NCBI RefSeq assembly: GCF_001402915.1
Contig: NZ_CP012945.1
Coordinates: 4,441,501-4,505,500 of the forward strand
DNA: 64,000 bases
From: Devosia sp. A16
GTDB lineage: Bacteria; Pseudomonadota; Alphaproteobacteria; Rhizobiales; Devosiaceae
Reading direction: 5' to 3'
The translations under genes and the position numbers were made by a program. Of this stretch, positions 1 through 8,267 are shown in pieces. Each line of letters starts with the position of its first letter. Position 1 is the stretch's first letter. Below the pieces are notes generated by a model that was not told the DNA's origin, ran no database searches, and was given only the letters and a program-made list of their open reading frames with translations.

Positions 1-390
1 GCGCTGAACAGCCAGGATCCGCTGACCATCAAGGCGTTCCAGTATGACGCGGTGTGCAACGGCTTCGAGATCGCCTCGGGCTCGATCCGCAATCAGCTGC
101 CCGAGACCATGGTCAAGGCGTTCGAGCTGACCGGCAAGTCGCGCGCCGAGGTCGAGGAGCAGTTCGGCGGCCTCTATCGCGCCTTCCAGTACGGGGCTCC
201 GCCGCATGGCGGCGCTGCCTTCGGCATCGATCGCATCGTCATGCTGCTCTGCGGCGCGCAGAACCTGCGCGAAATCACGCTGTTCCCGATGAACCAGCAG
301 GCCGAAGACCTGCTGATGGGCGCCCCGAGCCCGGCCGAGCCCAAGCAACTGCGCGAGCTGCACGTGCGCGTCATCGCCGACACGAAGTGA
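1..390 (+). CDS. aspS: Aspartyl-tRNA synthetase, C-terminal part (cut by window start)
   Basis: This is the last 129 residues of a class II aspartyl-tRNA synthetase, which charges tRNA-Asp (or tRNA-Asp/Asn) with aspartate in the cytoplasm. The reading frame is open from base 1, so the gene begins before the window. Visible family signatures are [13 protein letters not shown], the motif 3 region with [11 protein letters not shown] (the ATP-binding arginine is in GIDR), and the typical C-terminal stretch [11 protein letters not shown] followed by DLLMGAPS. Class II motif 3 normally lies close to the C-terminus, as here. The gene is followed four bases later by a strong stem-loop, so it probably ends its transcription unit. 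Whether the enzyme is discriminating cannot be judged without the N-terminal half. Confidence 0.95.
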   Translation, partial: ALNSQDPLTIKAFQYDAVCNGFEIASGSIRNQLPETMVKAFELTGKSRAEVEEQFGGLYRAFQYGAPPHGGAAFGIDRIVMLLCGAQNLREITLFPMNQQAEDLLMGAPSPAEPKQLRELHVRVIADTK

Positions 391-393
391 ATG

Positions 394-417
394 AAGGGCG
401 CCCGCGGGGCGCCCTTT
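394..417 (+). terminator. Intrinsic terminator after aspS
   Basis: A 9-bp GC-rich stem (AAGGGCGCC / GGCGCCCTT) with a 5-base loop starts four bases after the aspS stop codon and runs into TTTCTC. Placement and shape fit a Rho-independent terminator, although the T-tract is short. Confidence 0.75.
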
Positions 418-442
418 CTCGTTCCGGGCGGGGCAACACCTG

Positions 443-557
443 AAACTGAGGTTCCCGCTTTCGCGGGAATGACTCCGTGCGTCGACGCAGGTTCGCCGTT
501 GCAGCTTATCGGCCCCAAACACCGGGTCATTCCCGCGAAAGCGGGGAACCTCCGTTT
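443..557. repeat. Paired inverted repeat, type A copy 1
   Basis: Two arms (443-473 and 526-557) are inverted copies of each other, and each contains its own small palindrome TTCCCGCTTTCGCGGGAA. The same arm sequence recurs at 17161-17249 and 27181-27263, always as an inverted pair with a variable centre. A 74-codon frame across it is just the repeat read through, so I do not call a gene here. It lies between the aspS terminator and the CtrA-type box of the next gene. Confidence 0.8.
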
Positions 558-611
558 TGCAATGGCAGCTGCCAAGCACCGCCCCATTCCGGCACGGTTG
601 GCCGATCATTG

Positions 612-626
612 TTAACACTCTCTTAA
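612..626. promoter_or_regulatory. CtrA-type box TTAA-N7-TTAA before the EAL gene
   Basis: TTAACACTCTCTTAA is a perfect match to the TTAA-N7-TTAA full site of the alphaproteobacterial cell-cycle regulator CtrA, 50 bases before the start codon of the EAL-domain gene. At this GC content such a match is not expected often by chance. A second symmetric sequence, TAGGCA-N5-TGCCTA (638-654), lies between the box and the start codon and may be another operator. Binding by CtrA is an inference. Confidence 0.6.
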
Positions 627-676
627 AGTCCGCCCGCTAGGCATTTGTTGCCTATCTCCGTCGGGGGCGGATTCGC

Positions 677-2266
677 TTGAAGTCCAGGTATGCCCATGTG
701 CTGATGCTGCTCGCGGCCATCGCCGCGTTCCTGCCGGTCATGGCTGTGGATTTCGTGCTCGATTCCTACGTCCGGGTGCGCGAGCGGGCGCTGCTGCAGC
801 AATCGGCCGACGGAGTGGCGGGCAGGGTGCAGGCGACCGCCTACGAGGCCATTTCCTCGCTGCGCCGCATCCTCGCCGACAGCCCGTCGCTCTGCACGCC
901 CAGCTTCATTGCCAATGTCCACCGGCAGATGGAGCAGAGCCTCTATCTCAAGCAGGTGCTCGTCGAGAATGCCGACGGAGTGCAGTACTGCGATGCTCTA
1001 GGCAAGGACGTGAAATACTCGCCGCTGTCGCATCCGTTGTCGGTGCCCAACCAGACCGAGACCATCGAGGTGGCGAAATACGCCGATCTTCGCATGCCGG
1101 TACTGAAGGTGACGCAGGCGTTCGGCACGACGCGGAAAGTGTCGGCGTTCGTGCCGATCCTCGCGGCCGAACCCGACAGCCTGCTCAGCGGCCTGAAGCC
1201 CACTTCGATGGTGCGGGTGGCGCTGACCGATGGCGCCGAGATCGTCGCCGTGGGCGATCCCAAGGCCTATGACGGGCGGGGCAATGTCGAATACGTCACC
1301 GCCGAGAGCTTTGCCGGCGAGCTGCCGATCCGGGTGACGGCGGCGGTGCCGTTCGCCATCTTGCGGGCCGACTATGGCGATCTCGACGCGAGCTTCACCG
1401 TCGTCGCGGCGCTGATGTGCGGCGCCTTTCTGATCCTCGCGCTGCAATATGTGAGGCGCTCCGACCTGCCGGCTTTCGACCTCGAGCGGGCGATCGCGGC
1501 GGGCGAACTGAAGCCCTACTACCAGCCGGTGATCAACCTCAGGACCGGTGCGCTGGCCGGCTGCGAGGTGCTGTGCCGCTGGGAGAAGAAGAACGGCGAA
1601 GTGGTGCCGCCCGGCGCCTTCATCGACTATGCCGAGGTGACTGGCCTGGCGCTGCCGATGACCGTGAGTCTGATGCAGCAGGTGAAGGCCGATCTCGGCG
1701 GGCTGTGCGCCGACATGCCGGACATCAAGATCTCGATCAACCTGTTCGAGGGGCACTTTCGCGACGGCAACGTCGTCGACGACGTGCACACCATCTTCGC
1801 CAACTCTGCCATCGGCTTCCGCCAGCTGGTGTTCGAGATCACCGAACGCAAGCCGCTGGAGAAGATGGCGCAGGCGCAGAGCGTCATTGCCGGGTTGCAC
1901 GCGCTCGGGTGCCGGCTCGCCATGGACGACGCGGGAACCGGGCACTCGAACCTCGCTTATCTGCAGACGCTGGGGGTCGACGTGGTGAAGATCGACCGGG
2001 TCTTTGTCGACATGATCAAGCCTGAGGGGGCGCCGGTGCCGGTGCTGGACGGGCTCATTGCCATGGCGCGGGACCTCGGGACCGAGATCGTCGCCGAGGG
2101 TGTCGAGACCGAGGCTCAGGCGCTGTACCTGAGGGCGCGTGGGGTAGTGCAGGCCCAGGGCTACCTGTTCGCCCCGGCGCTGAAGGCGGGAGCTTTCCGC
2201 GACCTGGCGCGGGCGCTGAATGCCCCGGTCGTGCTGCCGGGGCTGCCGCAGGTAAGCGCTGCCTAG
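677..2266 (+). CDS. Membrane-anchored EAL-domain c-di-GMP phosphodiesterase with a CSS-motif-like sensor
   Basis: The 529-residue protein should cleave cyclic di-GMP to pGpG at the inner membrane. One membrane helix lies near residues 6-24 and a second near 239-258, with a periplasmic region between them. That region holds two cysteines (C73, C105), as in the redox-responsive CSS-motif sensors of the PdeC family, but a clear C-S-S string is not seen. The EAL domain fills 265-515: E297 of EVL (variant of EAL), N354, E387 in FEITER, D417-D418, K438 and the late VAEGVET are all present, so it is probably active. No GGDEF domain exists. The start is TTG behind GGGGGCGGA; the first ATG would remove the N-terminal helix. 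The CtrA-type box upstream suggests cell-cycle control. Confidence 0.88.
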   Translation: MKSRYAHVLMLLAAIAAFLPVMAVDFVLDSYVRVRERALLQQSADGVAGRVQATAYEAISSLRRILADSPSLCTPSFIANVHRQMEQSLYLKQVLVENADGVQYCDALGKDVKYSPLSHPLSVPNQTETIEVAKYADLRMPVLKVTQAFGTTRKVSAFVPILAAEPDSLLSGLKPTSMVRVALTDGAEIVAVGDPKAYDGRGNVEYVTAESFAGELPIRVTAAVPFAILRADYGDLDASFTVVAALMCGAFLILALQYVRRSDLPAFDLERAIAAGELKPYYQPVINLRTGALAGCEVLCRWEKKNGEVVPPGAFIDYAEVTGLALPMTVSLMQQVKADLGGLCADMPDIKISINLFEGHFRDGNVVDDVHTIFANSAIGFRQLVFEITERKPLEKMAQAQSVIAGLHALGCRLAMDDAGTGHSNLAYLQTLGVDVVKIDRVFVDMIKPEGAPVPVLDGLIAMARDLGTEIVAEGVETEAQALYLRARGVVQAQGYLFAPALKAGAFRDLARALNAPVVLPGLPQVSAA

Positions 2267-2363
2267 CGATCTTGGCGCCTCGTGCGGAGTCGTTCCCGCG
2301 AAAGCCGCCTTTTCATCGCCCGCGTTTAGTGGCACTCCATCCTGAGTTTCCGGAGGGGTATTG

Positions 2364-4655
2364 ATGTCTGCCGACGTGACCGAACAGAAGAAAGCGCTGC
2401 GTGAAGCGGCGCTGCATTTCCACCAGTTCCCCAAGCCCGGAAAGCTCGAGATTCAGGCCACCAAGCCGCTGGGCAACCAGCGCGACCTGTCGCTCGCCTA
2501 TTCGCCCGGGGTCGCCGCGCCCTGCGAGGAAATCGCCGCCGATCCCGATGCCGTGACCAGGTACACCTCGCGCGGCAACCTGGTGGCGGTGATTTCGAAC
2601 GGCACCGCGGTGCTTGGCCTCGGCAATATTGGGGCGCTGGCATCCAAGCCGGTGATGGAAGGCAAGGCCGTTCTGTTCAAGAAATTTGCCGGCATCGATG
2701 TGTTCGACATCGAGGTCGACGAGACCGATCCGCTCAAGTTCATCGAAGTGGTGCGGCCGCTCGAGCCGACCTTCGGTGGCATCAATCTCGAGGACATCAA
2801 GGCTCCCGAGTGCTTCGCCATAGAGGAAGCGTTGCGCGAGCGCATGAAGATTCCGGTGTTCCATGACGATCAGCATGGGACCGCGATCATCGTCGGCGCC
2901 GCGGTGCTGAACGGGCTCGAGCTCAGTGGCAAGAAGATCGAGGACGTGAAGATCTGCACGTCGGGGGCAGGGGCGGCGGCCATCGCCTGCCTCAACATCC
3001 TCGTTGCCCTCGGAGCAAAGCTCGAGAACATCTGGGTGGCCGACAAGGACGGTCTGCTGACCGACAAGCGCGACGACGTCAACGACAAGTGGCGCGGTCG
3101 CTTCTGCCGGCAGTCGAACGCGACCACGCTGGCCGAAGTGATCGATGGAGCCGATATCTTCCTCGGTCTTTCGGCCGCCGGCGCGTTGAAGCCTGAGATG
3201 CTCGAGAAGATGGGCCCGAGCCCGTTGATCCTGGCACTGGCCAACCCCAACCCGGAAATCATGCCCGAAGTGGCCAAGGAAATCCGGCCCGATGCGATGG
3301 TCTGCACCGGGCGCTCGGACTATCCCAACCAGGTCAACAACGTCCTCTGCTTCCCCTTCATCTTCCGCGGCGCGCTCGACGTCGGCGCCACCACCATCAA
3401 CGAGGAAATGAAGCTCGCGGCGGCCCAGGCCATCGCCAAGCTGGCGCATGATCCTGGGCTCGAAGTGTCGCCCTCGGGCCAGCCGGCGGTCTACGGCCCC
3501 GACCACATCATCCCGAACCCGTTCGATCAGCGGCTGATCCTCCGCATCGCGCCCGCCGTGGCACGGGCGGCGATGGAAAGCGGGGTGGCCAAGCGCCCGA
3601 TCACCGACTTCCAGGCCTATCACGACAGCCTCAACCGCTTCGTCTTCCGCTCCGGCCTGGTGATGAAGCCGGTGATCGACAAGGTGATCGGGCAGCAGAA
3701 GCGCGTGGCCTTCGCCGACGGCGAAGACGAGCGCGTGCTGCGGGCAGCGCAGGTGATGATCGAGGACCGCATGGCGCAGCCGATCCTGATCGGCCGCCCG
3801 CAGGTGATCGAGAGCCGGCTGCAGCGCTTCGGGCTGACCATCAAGCCGGGACGCGACTTCGAGGTGGTGAACCCTGAAGACGATCCGCGCTATCGCGACT
3901 ATGTGGAGCTGTTCCACTCGCTGGTCGGCCGCAACGGCGTGACCCCCGACATCGCGCGCACGATCGTGCGCACCAACACCACGGTGATCGCGGCGCTGTC
4001 GGTCAAGCGCGGCGATGCCGACGCCATGCTCTGCGGCTTCCAGGGTCGCTTCATCAAGCACGTGCGCGATATCCGTTCGATCATCGGCCTGCAGGACGGG
4101 GTGAAGGATGTTTCGGCGCTGTCGATGCTGATCATGCCGCGCGGCGTCTTCTTCCTCGCCGACACCTACGTCAACATGGACCCGACCCCGGACGAGCTCG
4201 TGGCGATCGCGCTGCAGGCGCGCGACCACCTCAAGCGCTTCAACATCGAGGCCCGGGCCGCGCTGCTCAGTTACTCGAACTTCGGCTCGCGCGACGGCGA
4301 TACCGCCTTCAAGATGCGGGAGGCCTATCAGAAGCTGAAGGCTGTGGCGCCGGGGATGATTATCGAAGGCGAGATGCAGGGTGACCTGGCGCTCAATGAG
4401 GATCTGCGCAGCCGCTACATCCCGGACTCGGTGCTGAAGGGCGAGGCCAATCTGCTGCTGTTTCCGAACCTCGACAGCGCCAACCTGTCGATGACGCTGC
4501 TCAAGGAAATGAACAACGCGCTCGCCGTCGGCCCGATCCTGATGGGACCGCGCGCCCCGGCCCACATCCTTGCCCCCTCGACCACCAGCCGCGGAATCGT
4601 CAATATGACGGCAATTGCCGCCAGCGAAGCGGTAGCATTGGGGGAGAGGATCTGA
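2364..4655 (+). CDS. maeB: NADP-dependent malic enzyme with C-terminal phosphotransacetylase-like domain
   Basis: MaeB-type malic enzyme decarboxylates malate to pyruvate with reduction of NADP in the cytoplasm. The 763 residues match the usual length of the fused form. The N-terminal malic domain shows the tyrosine region [13 protein letters not shown] and the lysine region [18 protein letters not shown]. The NAD(P)-binding domain follows with [10 protein letters not shown]. From about residue 430 comes the phosphotransacetylase-like domain ([13 protein letters not shown] onward), which in this family is regulatory, responding to acetyl-CoA, rather than catalytic. ATG at 2364 was chosen over TTG at 2361 because CGGAGGGG sits five bases before it. 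The stop overlaps the next start by one base, so the Dabb gene is probably cotranscribed. Confidence 0.93.
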   Translation: MSADVTEQKKALREAALHFHQFPKPGKLEIQATKPLGNQRDLSLAYSPGVAAPCEEIAADPDAVTRYTSRGNLVAVISNGTAVLGLGNIGALASKPVMEGKAVLFKKFAGIDVFDIEVDETDPLKFIEVVRPLEPTFGGINLEDIKAPECFAIEEALRERMKIPVFHDDQHGTAIIVGAAVLNGLELSGKKIEDVKICTSGAGAAAIACLNILVALGAKLENIWVADKDGLLTDKRDDVNDKWRGRFCRQSNATTLAEVIDGADIFLGLSAAGALKPEMLEKMGPSPLILALANPNPEIMPEVAKEIRPDAMVCTGRSDYPNQVNNVLCFPFIFRGALDVGATTINEEMKLAAAQAIAKLAHDPGLEVSPSGQPAVYGPDHIIPNPFDQRLILRIAPAVARAAMESGVAKRPITDFQAYHDSLNRFVFRSGLVMKPVIDKVIGQQKRVAFADGEDERVLRAAQVMIEDRMAQPILIGRPQVIESRLQRFGLTIKPGRDFEVVNPEDDPRYRDYVELFHSLVGRNGVTPDIARTIVRTNTTVIAALSVKRGDADAMLCGFQGRFIKHVRDIRSIIGLQDGVKDVSALSMLIMPRGVFFLADTYVNMDPTPDELVAIALQARDHLKRFNIEARAALLSYSNFGSRDGDTAFKMREAYQKLKAVAPGMIIEGEMQGDLALNEDLRSRYIPDSVLKGEANLLLFPNLDSANLSMTLLKEMNNALAVGPILMGPRAPAHILAPSTTSRGIVNMTAIAASEAVALGERI

Positions 4656-4945
4656 TGATCCGGCACACTGTCATATTCAACTTGAAGCACGCCCACGGCT
4701 CGCTGATGGAGAAGGCCTTTCTCCGGGACGCCTTGGTGCTCAAGGAAATCCCGGGCGTGAAGAAGTTCGAGCAGTTGCGACAGGTCTCGAAGAAGAACGA
4801 TTACGAGTTCGGCTTCTCGATGGAGTTCGCCGACCAGGCTGCTTACACGGCCTACAATGAGCACCCCAAGCACGTGAAGTTCGTGAAAGAGCGCTGGGAC
4901 CGCGAGGTCGAGAAGTTCCTGGAGATCGACTACGTGCCGGTGTGA
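4655..4945 (+). CDS. Dabb (stress-responsive alpha/beta barrel) family protein
   Basis: This 96-residue protein is a single Dabb domain, a dimeric ferredoxin-like fold. The family signatures are the opening [11 protein letters not shown], the central IPGVKKFEQLRQVS and the end FADQAAYTAYNEHPKHVKFV. Members include stress-induced plant proteins and small bacterial enzymes or ligand binders, and no reaction can be assigned from sequence. The start codon overlaps the maeB stop (TGATG), which indicates translational coupling with the malic enzyme. There is no signal peptide, so it should be cytoplasmic. Confidence 0.85.
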   Translation: MIRHTVIFNLKHAHGSLMEKAFLRDALVLKEIPGVKKFEQLRQVSKKNDYEFGFSMEFADQAAYTAYNEHPKHVKFVKERWDREVEKFLEIDYVPV

Positions 4946-4949
4946 GGGA

Positions 4950-5319
4950 CTAGTCGCTCCTCAGCCACGGGTCCAATTCGCCGACTTCTTCGATACTTGC
5001 CAGCAACTCCGGCAACGAGTCTTGGGCGACCAGCCAGATCGTTGGGAGATCGAGCGTTGTGTAGTCATGGACAATCCGATTGCGGAGTCCGCGGATTTCC
5101 TTCCATGGTCAACCAGGGTGCGCGGCGACAAACTCGGGGGAGCGCCTTTCGATTCGGTTTGTCGCTTCACCGATGATGATCAAGCACATCGCGCACGCCA
5201 TCTGCCGCACCTTGTCGCTCAGAAAGTCCTCTTTGGTGATTGCCGCTAACAAACGAGATCGCCTCTGCGGCGGCCTGTTTCATATTGTCGAGATCGAGCG
5301 CGATGCGTTCGTCAATCAC
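4950..5319 (-). pseudogene. Broken HEPN-domain toxin gene (HepT-like)
   Basis: On the minus strand the region encodes a HepT-type HEPN RNase or AMPylation target in pieces. It starts GTG ATT GAC and reads to ISFVSG, then one extra base near 5240-5250 shifts the frame. It resumes as ITKEDFLSDKVRQMA, through IIIGEATNRIERRSPEF, and meets a TGA at 5109-5111. It continues in the same frame with PWKEIRGLRNRIVHDY to the stop at 4950. Repairing the shift and the stop would give about 122 residues, the normal HepT length. The HEPN catalytic motif R-x4-H (RNRIVH) is still intact. The GTG overlaps the antitoxin stop, the usual arrangement in mntA-hepT operons. Two independent lesions argue for real decay rather than one sequencing error. 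Confidence 0.82.
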
Positions 5320-5606
5320 ACTGGTTGCGCCTCCGCCAGCACCTTGTCGCGAATGAAACGATGAAGGCCGGTTGACGTTATGACATCTACCGGAACACCG
5401 AGCGCCTGCTCCAAATCACTTTGCAGCCCGGTCAAGTCGAACAGGCTCGTGTCCGGCAGAACGTCGACGACAATGTCTATGTCGCTGCCTTCCTTGTCCG
5501 ATCCATGCAGTACGGAGCCAAAGACGCGAGGATTTGCCACGCGGTAGCGCGCGGCGACCTCGCGGATCAATCCCCGGTTCTTCTCAAATACCTTGGACGG
5601 GCGCAT
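5316..5606 (-). CDS. MNT-type minimal nucleotidyltransferase (MntA-like antitoxin)
   Basis: The 96-residue protein has the nucleotidyltransferase signature GSVLHGSDKEGSDIDIVVD, that is GSx10DxD with both metal-binding aspartates, followed by the short helical end typical of the MNT family. In characterised pairs MntA adenylylates or otherwise neutralises the neighbouring HEPN toxin HepT. Here the toxin frame follows directly with a four-base overlap but is broken, so this antitoxin is probably an orphan. The ATG at 5606 fits the usual N-terminus of the family; longer upstream extensions would run into the antisense of amn. The gene is intact in its motif, which fits slower decay of an antitoxin than of its toxin. 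Confidence 0.85.
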   Translation of the reverse strand: MRPSKVFEKNRGLIREVAARYRVANPRVFGSVLHGSDKEGSDIDIVVDVLPDTSLFDLTGLQSDLEQALGVPVDVITSTGLHRFIRDKVLAEAQPV

Positions 5607-5656
5607 CTCGATCTCGTCACTAGAGGATAGGGTACGCCTGCCTGATTGCAATACCG

Positions 5657-7132
5657 CTACTGGAACGCCGTCTCCGCAAAGCTCCGAAGCTTCCGCGAAT
5701 GCAGCCGCTCCGGCGGCTGGTCGCGCAAAATCTCCATGGCCCTGAGCCCGATCTGGAAATGGCGGTTTACCTGCGTGCGGTAGAAGTCCGACGCCATGCC
5801 CGGGAGCTTCAGTTCGCCGTGCAGCGGCTTGTCGGAAACGCAGAGCAGCGTGCCGTACGGCACGCGGAAGCGGAAGCCGTTGGCGGCGATAGTGGCCGAT
5901 TCCATGTCGAGCGCCACGGCGCGCGATTGCGATAGCTGCCGGGTGATCTCGGCCTGGTCGCGCAACTCCCAGTTGCGGTTGTCGAAGGTCGCGACCGTGC
6001 CGGTGCGCATGATGCGTTTGGTCTCGATCCCTTCGAGATGGGTGATCTCGGCCACGGCCTTTTCGAGCGCCACCTGCACTTCGGCCAGCGCCGGGATCGG
6101 CACCGTCACCGGCAGGTCGGCGTCGAGCACATGGTCCTCGCGAAGGTATGCATGGGCGAGCACATAGTCGCCCAGTTCCTGTGAGTTCCTGAGGCCCGCG
6201 CAATGGCCGAGCATGATCCAGGCATGCGGCCGCAGCACCGCGATGTGGTCGGTGATGGTCTTGGCGTTGGAGGGGCCGACGCCGATATTGACGATGGTGA
6301 TGCCGCGGTTGCGCGGCATGGTGAGGTGCAGCGCCGGCATCTGCGGGATGCGCGTGGCGCGCAGCCCTGAGGTGCCGCCGCCGAGCCGTTGGTTGAGCGT
6401 TGCGAAGCCGCCGGGCTCGACGAAGCTGTCATACTCGGGATGACCTTCCAGCATGTAGCGCTCGGCCACGCGGGCGAACTCGTCCATGTAGAAGCCGTAG
6501 TTCGTGAAGATCACGAAGTTCTGGAAATGCTCGGCTTCGGTGCCGGTATAGTGGCTGAGCCGCTGCAACGAGTAGTCGACGCGCGGCGCGGTGAAATGCG
6601 CCAGCGGATAGGGGCCGCCCGGCGGCGGCACGAAGGTGCCGTTGGCGATCTCGTCGTCGGTATCCTGCAGGTCCGGCACATCGAACAGATCGCGCAACGG
6701 GATCGGCAGGGCGTTGATGGCCTCGCCGTCGATCCGCTCGGTCGAGGGAATGGCGAAATGCAGCGGGATACGGGTGGAGGATTCGCCGACCTCGATGGCG
6801 CCGCCGTGATTGCGAAGGATCACGTCGAACTGCTCGATCAGGTAGGTCTTGAACAGGTCGGGAGCGGTGATCGTGGTGCGGTAGATGCCCGGTGTGTGGA
6901 GGTAGCCGTAGGGCAGGGTGCTGTCGGTCTTGCCGTAGCTGCGTGAGGTGACCTGCACCTCGGGATAGAAAGCCCGCACCCGCCCCTTGGGCACGCGGCC
7001 GCGTGTCAGCCCCAGCAACTGCTCGCGAATGAACCCGGTATTGCGGTGGTAGATCTCGGCGACATAGGCCCAGGCTGCGTGGGGATCGGTGAAGGCCTTC
7101 TGCGGCAGCGCCGGCGGAGTGATGGTGTCCAT
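5657..7132 (-). CDS. amn: AMP nucleosidase
   Basis: AMP nucleosidase hydrolyses AMP to adenine and ribose 5-phosphate and helps to set the adenylate pool. The 491-residue protein is collinear with the family: an N-terminal AMP nucleosidase domain (AWAYVAEIYHRNTGFI, then RAFYPEVQVTS) and a C-terminal nucleoside phosphorylase-like domain from about residue 280. That domain contains IGVGPSNAKTITDHIAVLRP, GHCAGLRNSQ, ALDMESATIAANGFRF and LLCVSDKPLHGELK. The DMES motif carries the base- and ribose-contacting residues. I chose ATG at 7132 behind GAGAAG; an in-frame start at 7183 adds 17 arginine-rich residues without family support. It stands alone, divergent from a 414-base intergenic region. Confidence 0.92.
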   Translation of the reverse strand: MDTITPPALPQKAFTDPHAAWAYVAEIYHRNTGFIREQLLGLTRGRVPKGRVRAFYPEVQVTSRSYGKTDSTLPYGYLHTPGIYRTTITAPDLFKTYLIEQFDVILRNHGGAIEVGESSTRIPLHFAIPSTERIDGEAINALPIPLRDLFDVPDLQDTDDEIANGTFVPPPGGPYPLAHFTAPRVDYSLQRLSHYTGTEAEHFQNFVIFTNYGFYMDEFARVAERYMLEGHPEYDSFVEPGGFATLNQRLGGGTSGLRATRIPQMPALHLTMPRNRGITIVNIGVGPSNAKTITDHIAVLRPHAWIMLGHCAGLRNSQELGDYVLAHAYLREDHVLDADLPVTVPIPALAEVQVALEKAVAEITHLEGIETKRIMRTGTVATFDNRNWELRDQAEITRQLSQSRAVALDMESATIAANGFRFRVPYGTLLCVSDKPLHGELKLPGMASDFYRTQVNRHFQIGLRAMEILRDQPPERLHSRKLRSFAETAFQ

Positions 7133-7206
7133 GTTCTTCTCGTTGGCAAGGCGATGCGCAGCACGCCGGGCGATGCGCAGCACCGCTTGCAGCCCATCCT
7201 TAGAGT

Positions 7207-7249
7207 GTTTTCAGCAAAAGGTGCAGACTTTTCCGCCTCGAGGGCGCGG
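7207..7249. repeat. Nested palindromic intergenic motif, copy 1
   Basis: The core AAAAGGTGCAGACTTTTCCG, followed by CTCGAGGGCGCG, matches the element at 52177-52219 over most positions. The AAAAG and CTTTT halves pair around GTGCAGA. It resembles from memory the dispersed motif of rhizobia and relatives, with an inner GAAAA...TTTTC inside an outer palindrome. It lies about 75 bases upstream of amn. Confidence 0.55.
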
Positions 7250-7486
7250 CCAGCTCGGACCAGGGAGCGCGCTGAGGCGCGAACCGGTGGGTGCTCCGGA
7301 AGGCGCATCACCTTACCGTCTGTTCATCTACTTCACCTTACGGTGAAGGTACTTTTCCTGACGCAAATGCATCCCATTTTAGGGGGGAGTTCACTGGACT
7401 ACTGCAAACGACCCATGCACCGGTGAACGTAGGAGAAGTTGCCCGCCGCTGCCCCCAAGCCCTCAACAGTGCGGCCGGCGCTTCTC

Positions 7487-7528
7487 AGGGCCACGAACCA
7501 GAGATGGTTCGTGGCCCTCTTATTTTGG
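7487..7528 (+). terminator. Strong stem-loop with T-rich tail
   Basis: AGGGCCACGAACCA (7487-7500) and its exact complement (7505-7518) form a perfect 14-bp stem with loop GAGA, followed by CTTATTTT. On the plus strand this is a textbook intrinsic terminator. The minus-strand gene at 7547-8029 ends 28 bases to the right, so the stem could also end that transcript, although the minus-strand side lacks a T-tract. Confidence 0.75.
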
Positions 7529-7546
7529 ATCGATGACGGCGCGATG

Positions 7547-8029
7547 TCAGTCGGTGCGGCGAGCGGTGATCTGCACCGGCTTTTCGTTGCGAGCCGACGG
7601 GGTGTAGGTGCAACGCAGCGTCTGCAGCACCGGCAGGTCCGGCACGATGATGCGCGCGAGGAAAGCCGGCAGCAGGTTGCCGCCGCGGCAGGTCAGGCGG
7701 TCGGCGCTCCAGGCCACGCCGTTGCCGCACGAAGTGCGCTGCAGGTTGATATTGATGTCGCGGCCCTTGGCCGACCACTTCAGCCGCCCGTCGCAACGGA
7801 CGCCGCCGCCGCGGACCGAATAGGTGCCGCGCTGTTCGAGGCAGAAGCTCATGCGATAGGGGCCATAGAGGCGCTGCTGCACCTGGTAGCAGCCGGTGAA
7901 CAGGGCGCCCCCGGGTACGTCGGGTACGATGACCCTGGTGTTCATGTCCTGGGCGTAGGTCGGGCTCAGAACGGCCAGCACGACCAACAGGCCGGCGGCG
8001 ATGCCGGCAAGGTATCGAATGACGCTCAT
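7547..8029 (-). CDS. Secreted hypothetical protein
   Basis: I do not recognise a named family. The 160-residue product begins with a clear signal peptide (MSVIRYLAGIAAGLLVVLAV, cleavage probably after SPTYA), so it should be exported. The mature part holds about seven cysteines, including those in GCYQVQ, SFCLEQRG, VRCDGRL, TSCGNG, LTCRGG and LRCTYTP. Their spacing suggests several disulphides and perhaps two similar beta-rich halves. The ATG at 8029 was chosen because GGGAGA lies eight bases before it; an upstream ATG at 8044 adds only five residues. It is divergent from another small secreted protein at 8268, with 238 bases between them that hold no other gene. Confidence 0.7.
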   Translation of the reverse strand: MSVIRYLAGIAAGLLVVLAVLSPTYAQDMNTRVIVPDVPGGALFTGCYQVQQRLYGPYRMSFCLEQRGTYSVRGGGVRCDGRLKWSAKGRDININLQRTSCGNGVAWSADRLTCRGGNLLPAFLARIIVPDLPVLQTLRCTYTPSARNEKPVQITARRTD

Positions 8030-8267
8030 CAGGCGTTCTCCCATTGCGTCGCCGGATTTCGGCGACCTCAGCGGCTCAAGGCTAACACCTTGAAACCGGA
8101 GGCAATATGACCGACGGACACGCGTTGCCTCAATGCTTACCGAAAGGTTCGCGTATCTACACGTAGGCTCGCGCAGCGCGGTGGTCGAGAATCCGCCCCT
8201 TTCGTAAACTGGCGCCGTCAAATCCGCTTCCGATGGCGGGAGGAGCGGGCTAAGGTCTTGGCCCGCC

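Larger units (their letters stand above)
7133..7546. other. Gene-poor intergenic stretch of 414 bases
   Basis: No convincing gene is visible on either strand. The stretch holds an Hyphomicrobiales-type nested palindrome (7207-7249), a short hairpin CTTCACCTTACGGTGAAG (7331-7348) and, near its right end, a perfect 14-bp stem-loop. Frames here lack ribosome binding sites and family features. The strong plus-strand terminator without an upstream plus-strand gene leaves room for a small RNA in about 7350-7525. Confidence 0.5.

Noticed and set aside
443-557. CRISPR-like repeats
   Set aside because: The repeats are inverted pairs at scattered sites, without regular spacers or cas genes.
391-615. 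74-codon plus-strand frame after aspS
   Set aside because: It is the aspS terminator and the type A inverted repeat read as protein; no ribosome binding site or family.
2313-4565. 750-codon minus-strand frame opposite maeB
   Set aside because: Shadow of maeB in GC-rich DNA; His/Arg/Asp-rich sequence without domains.
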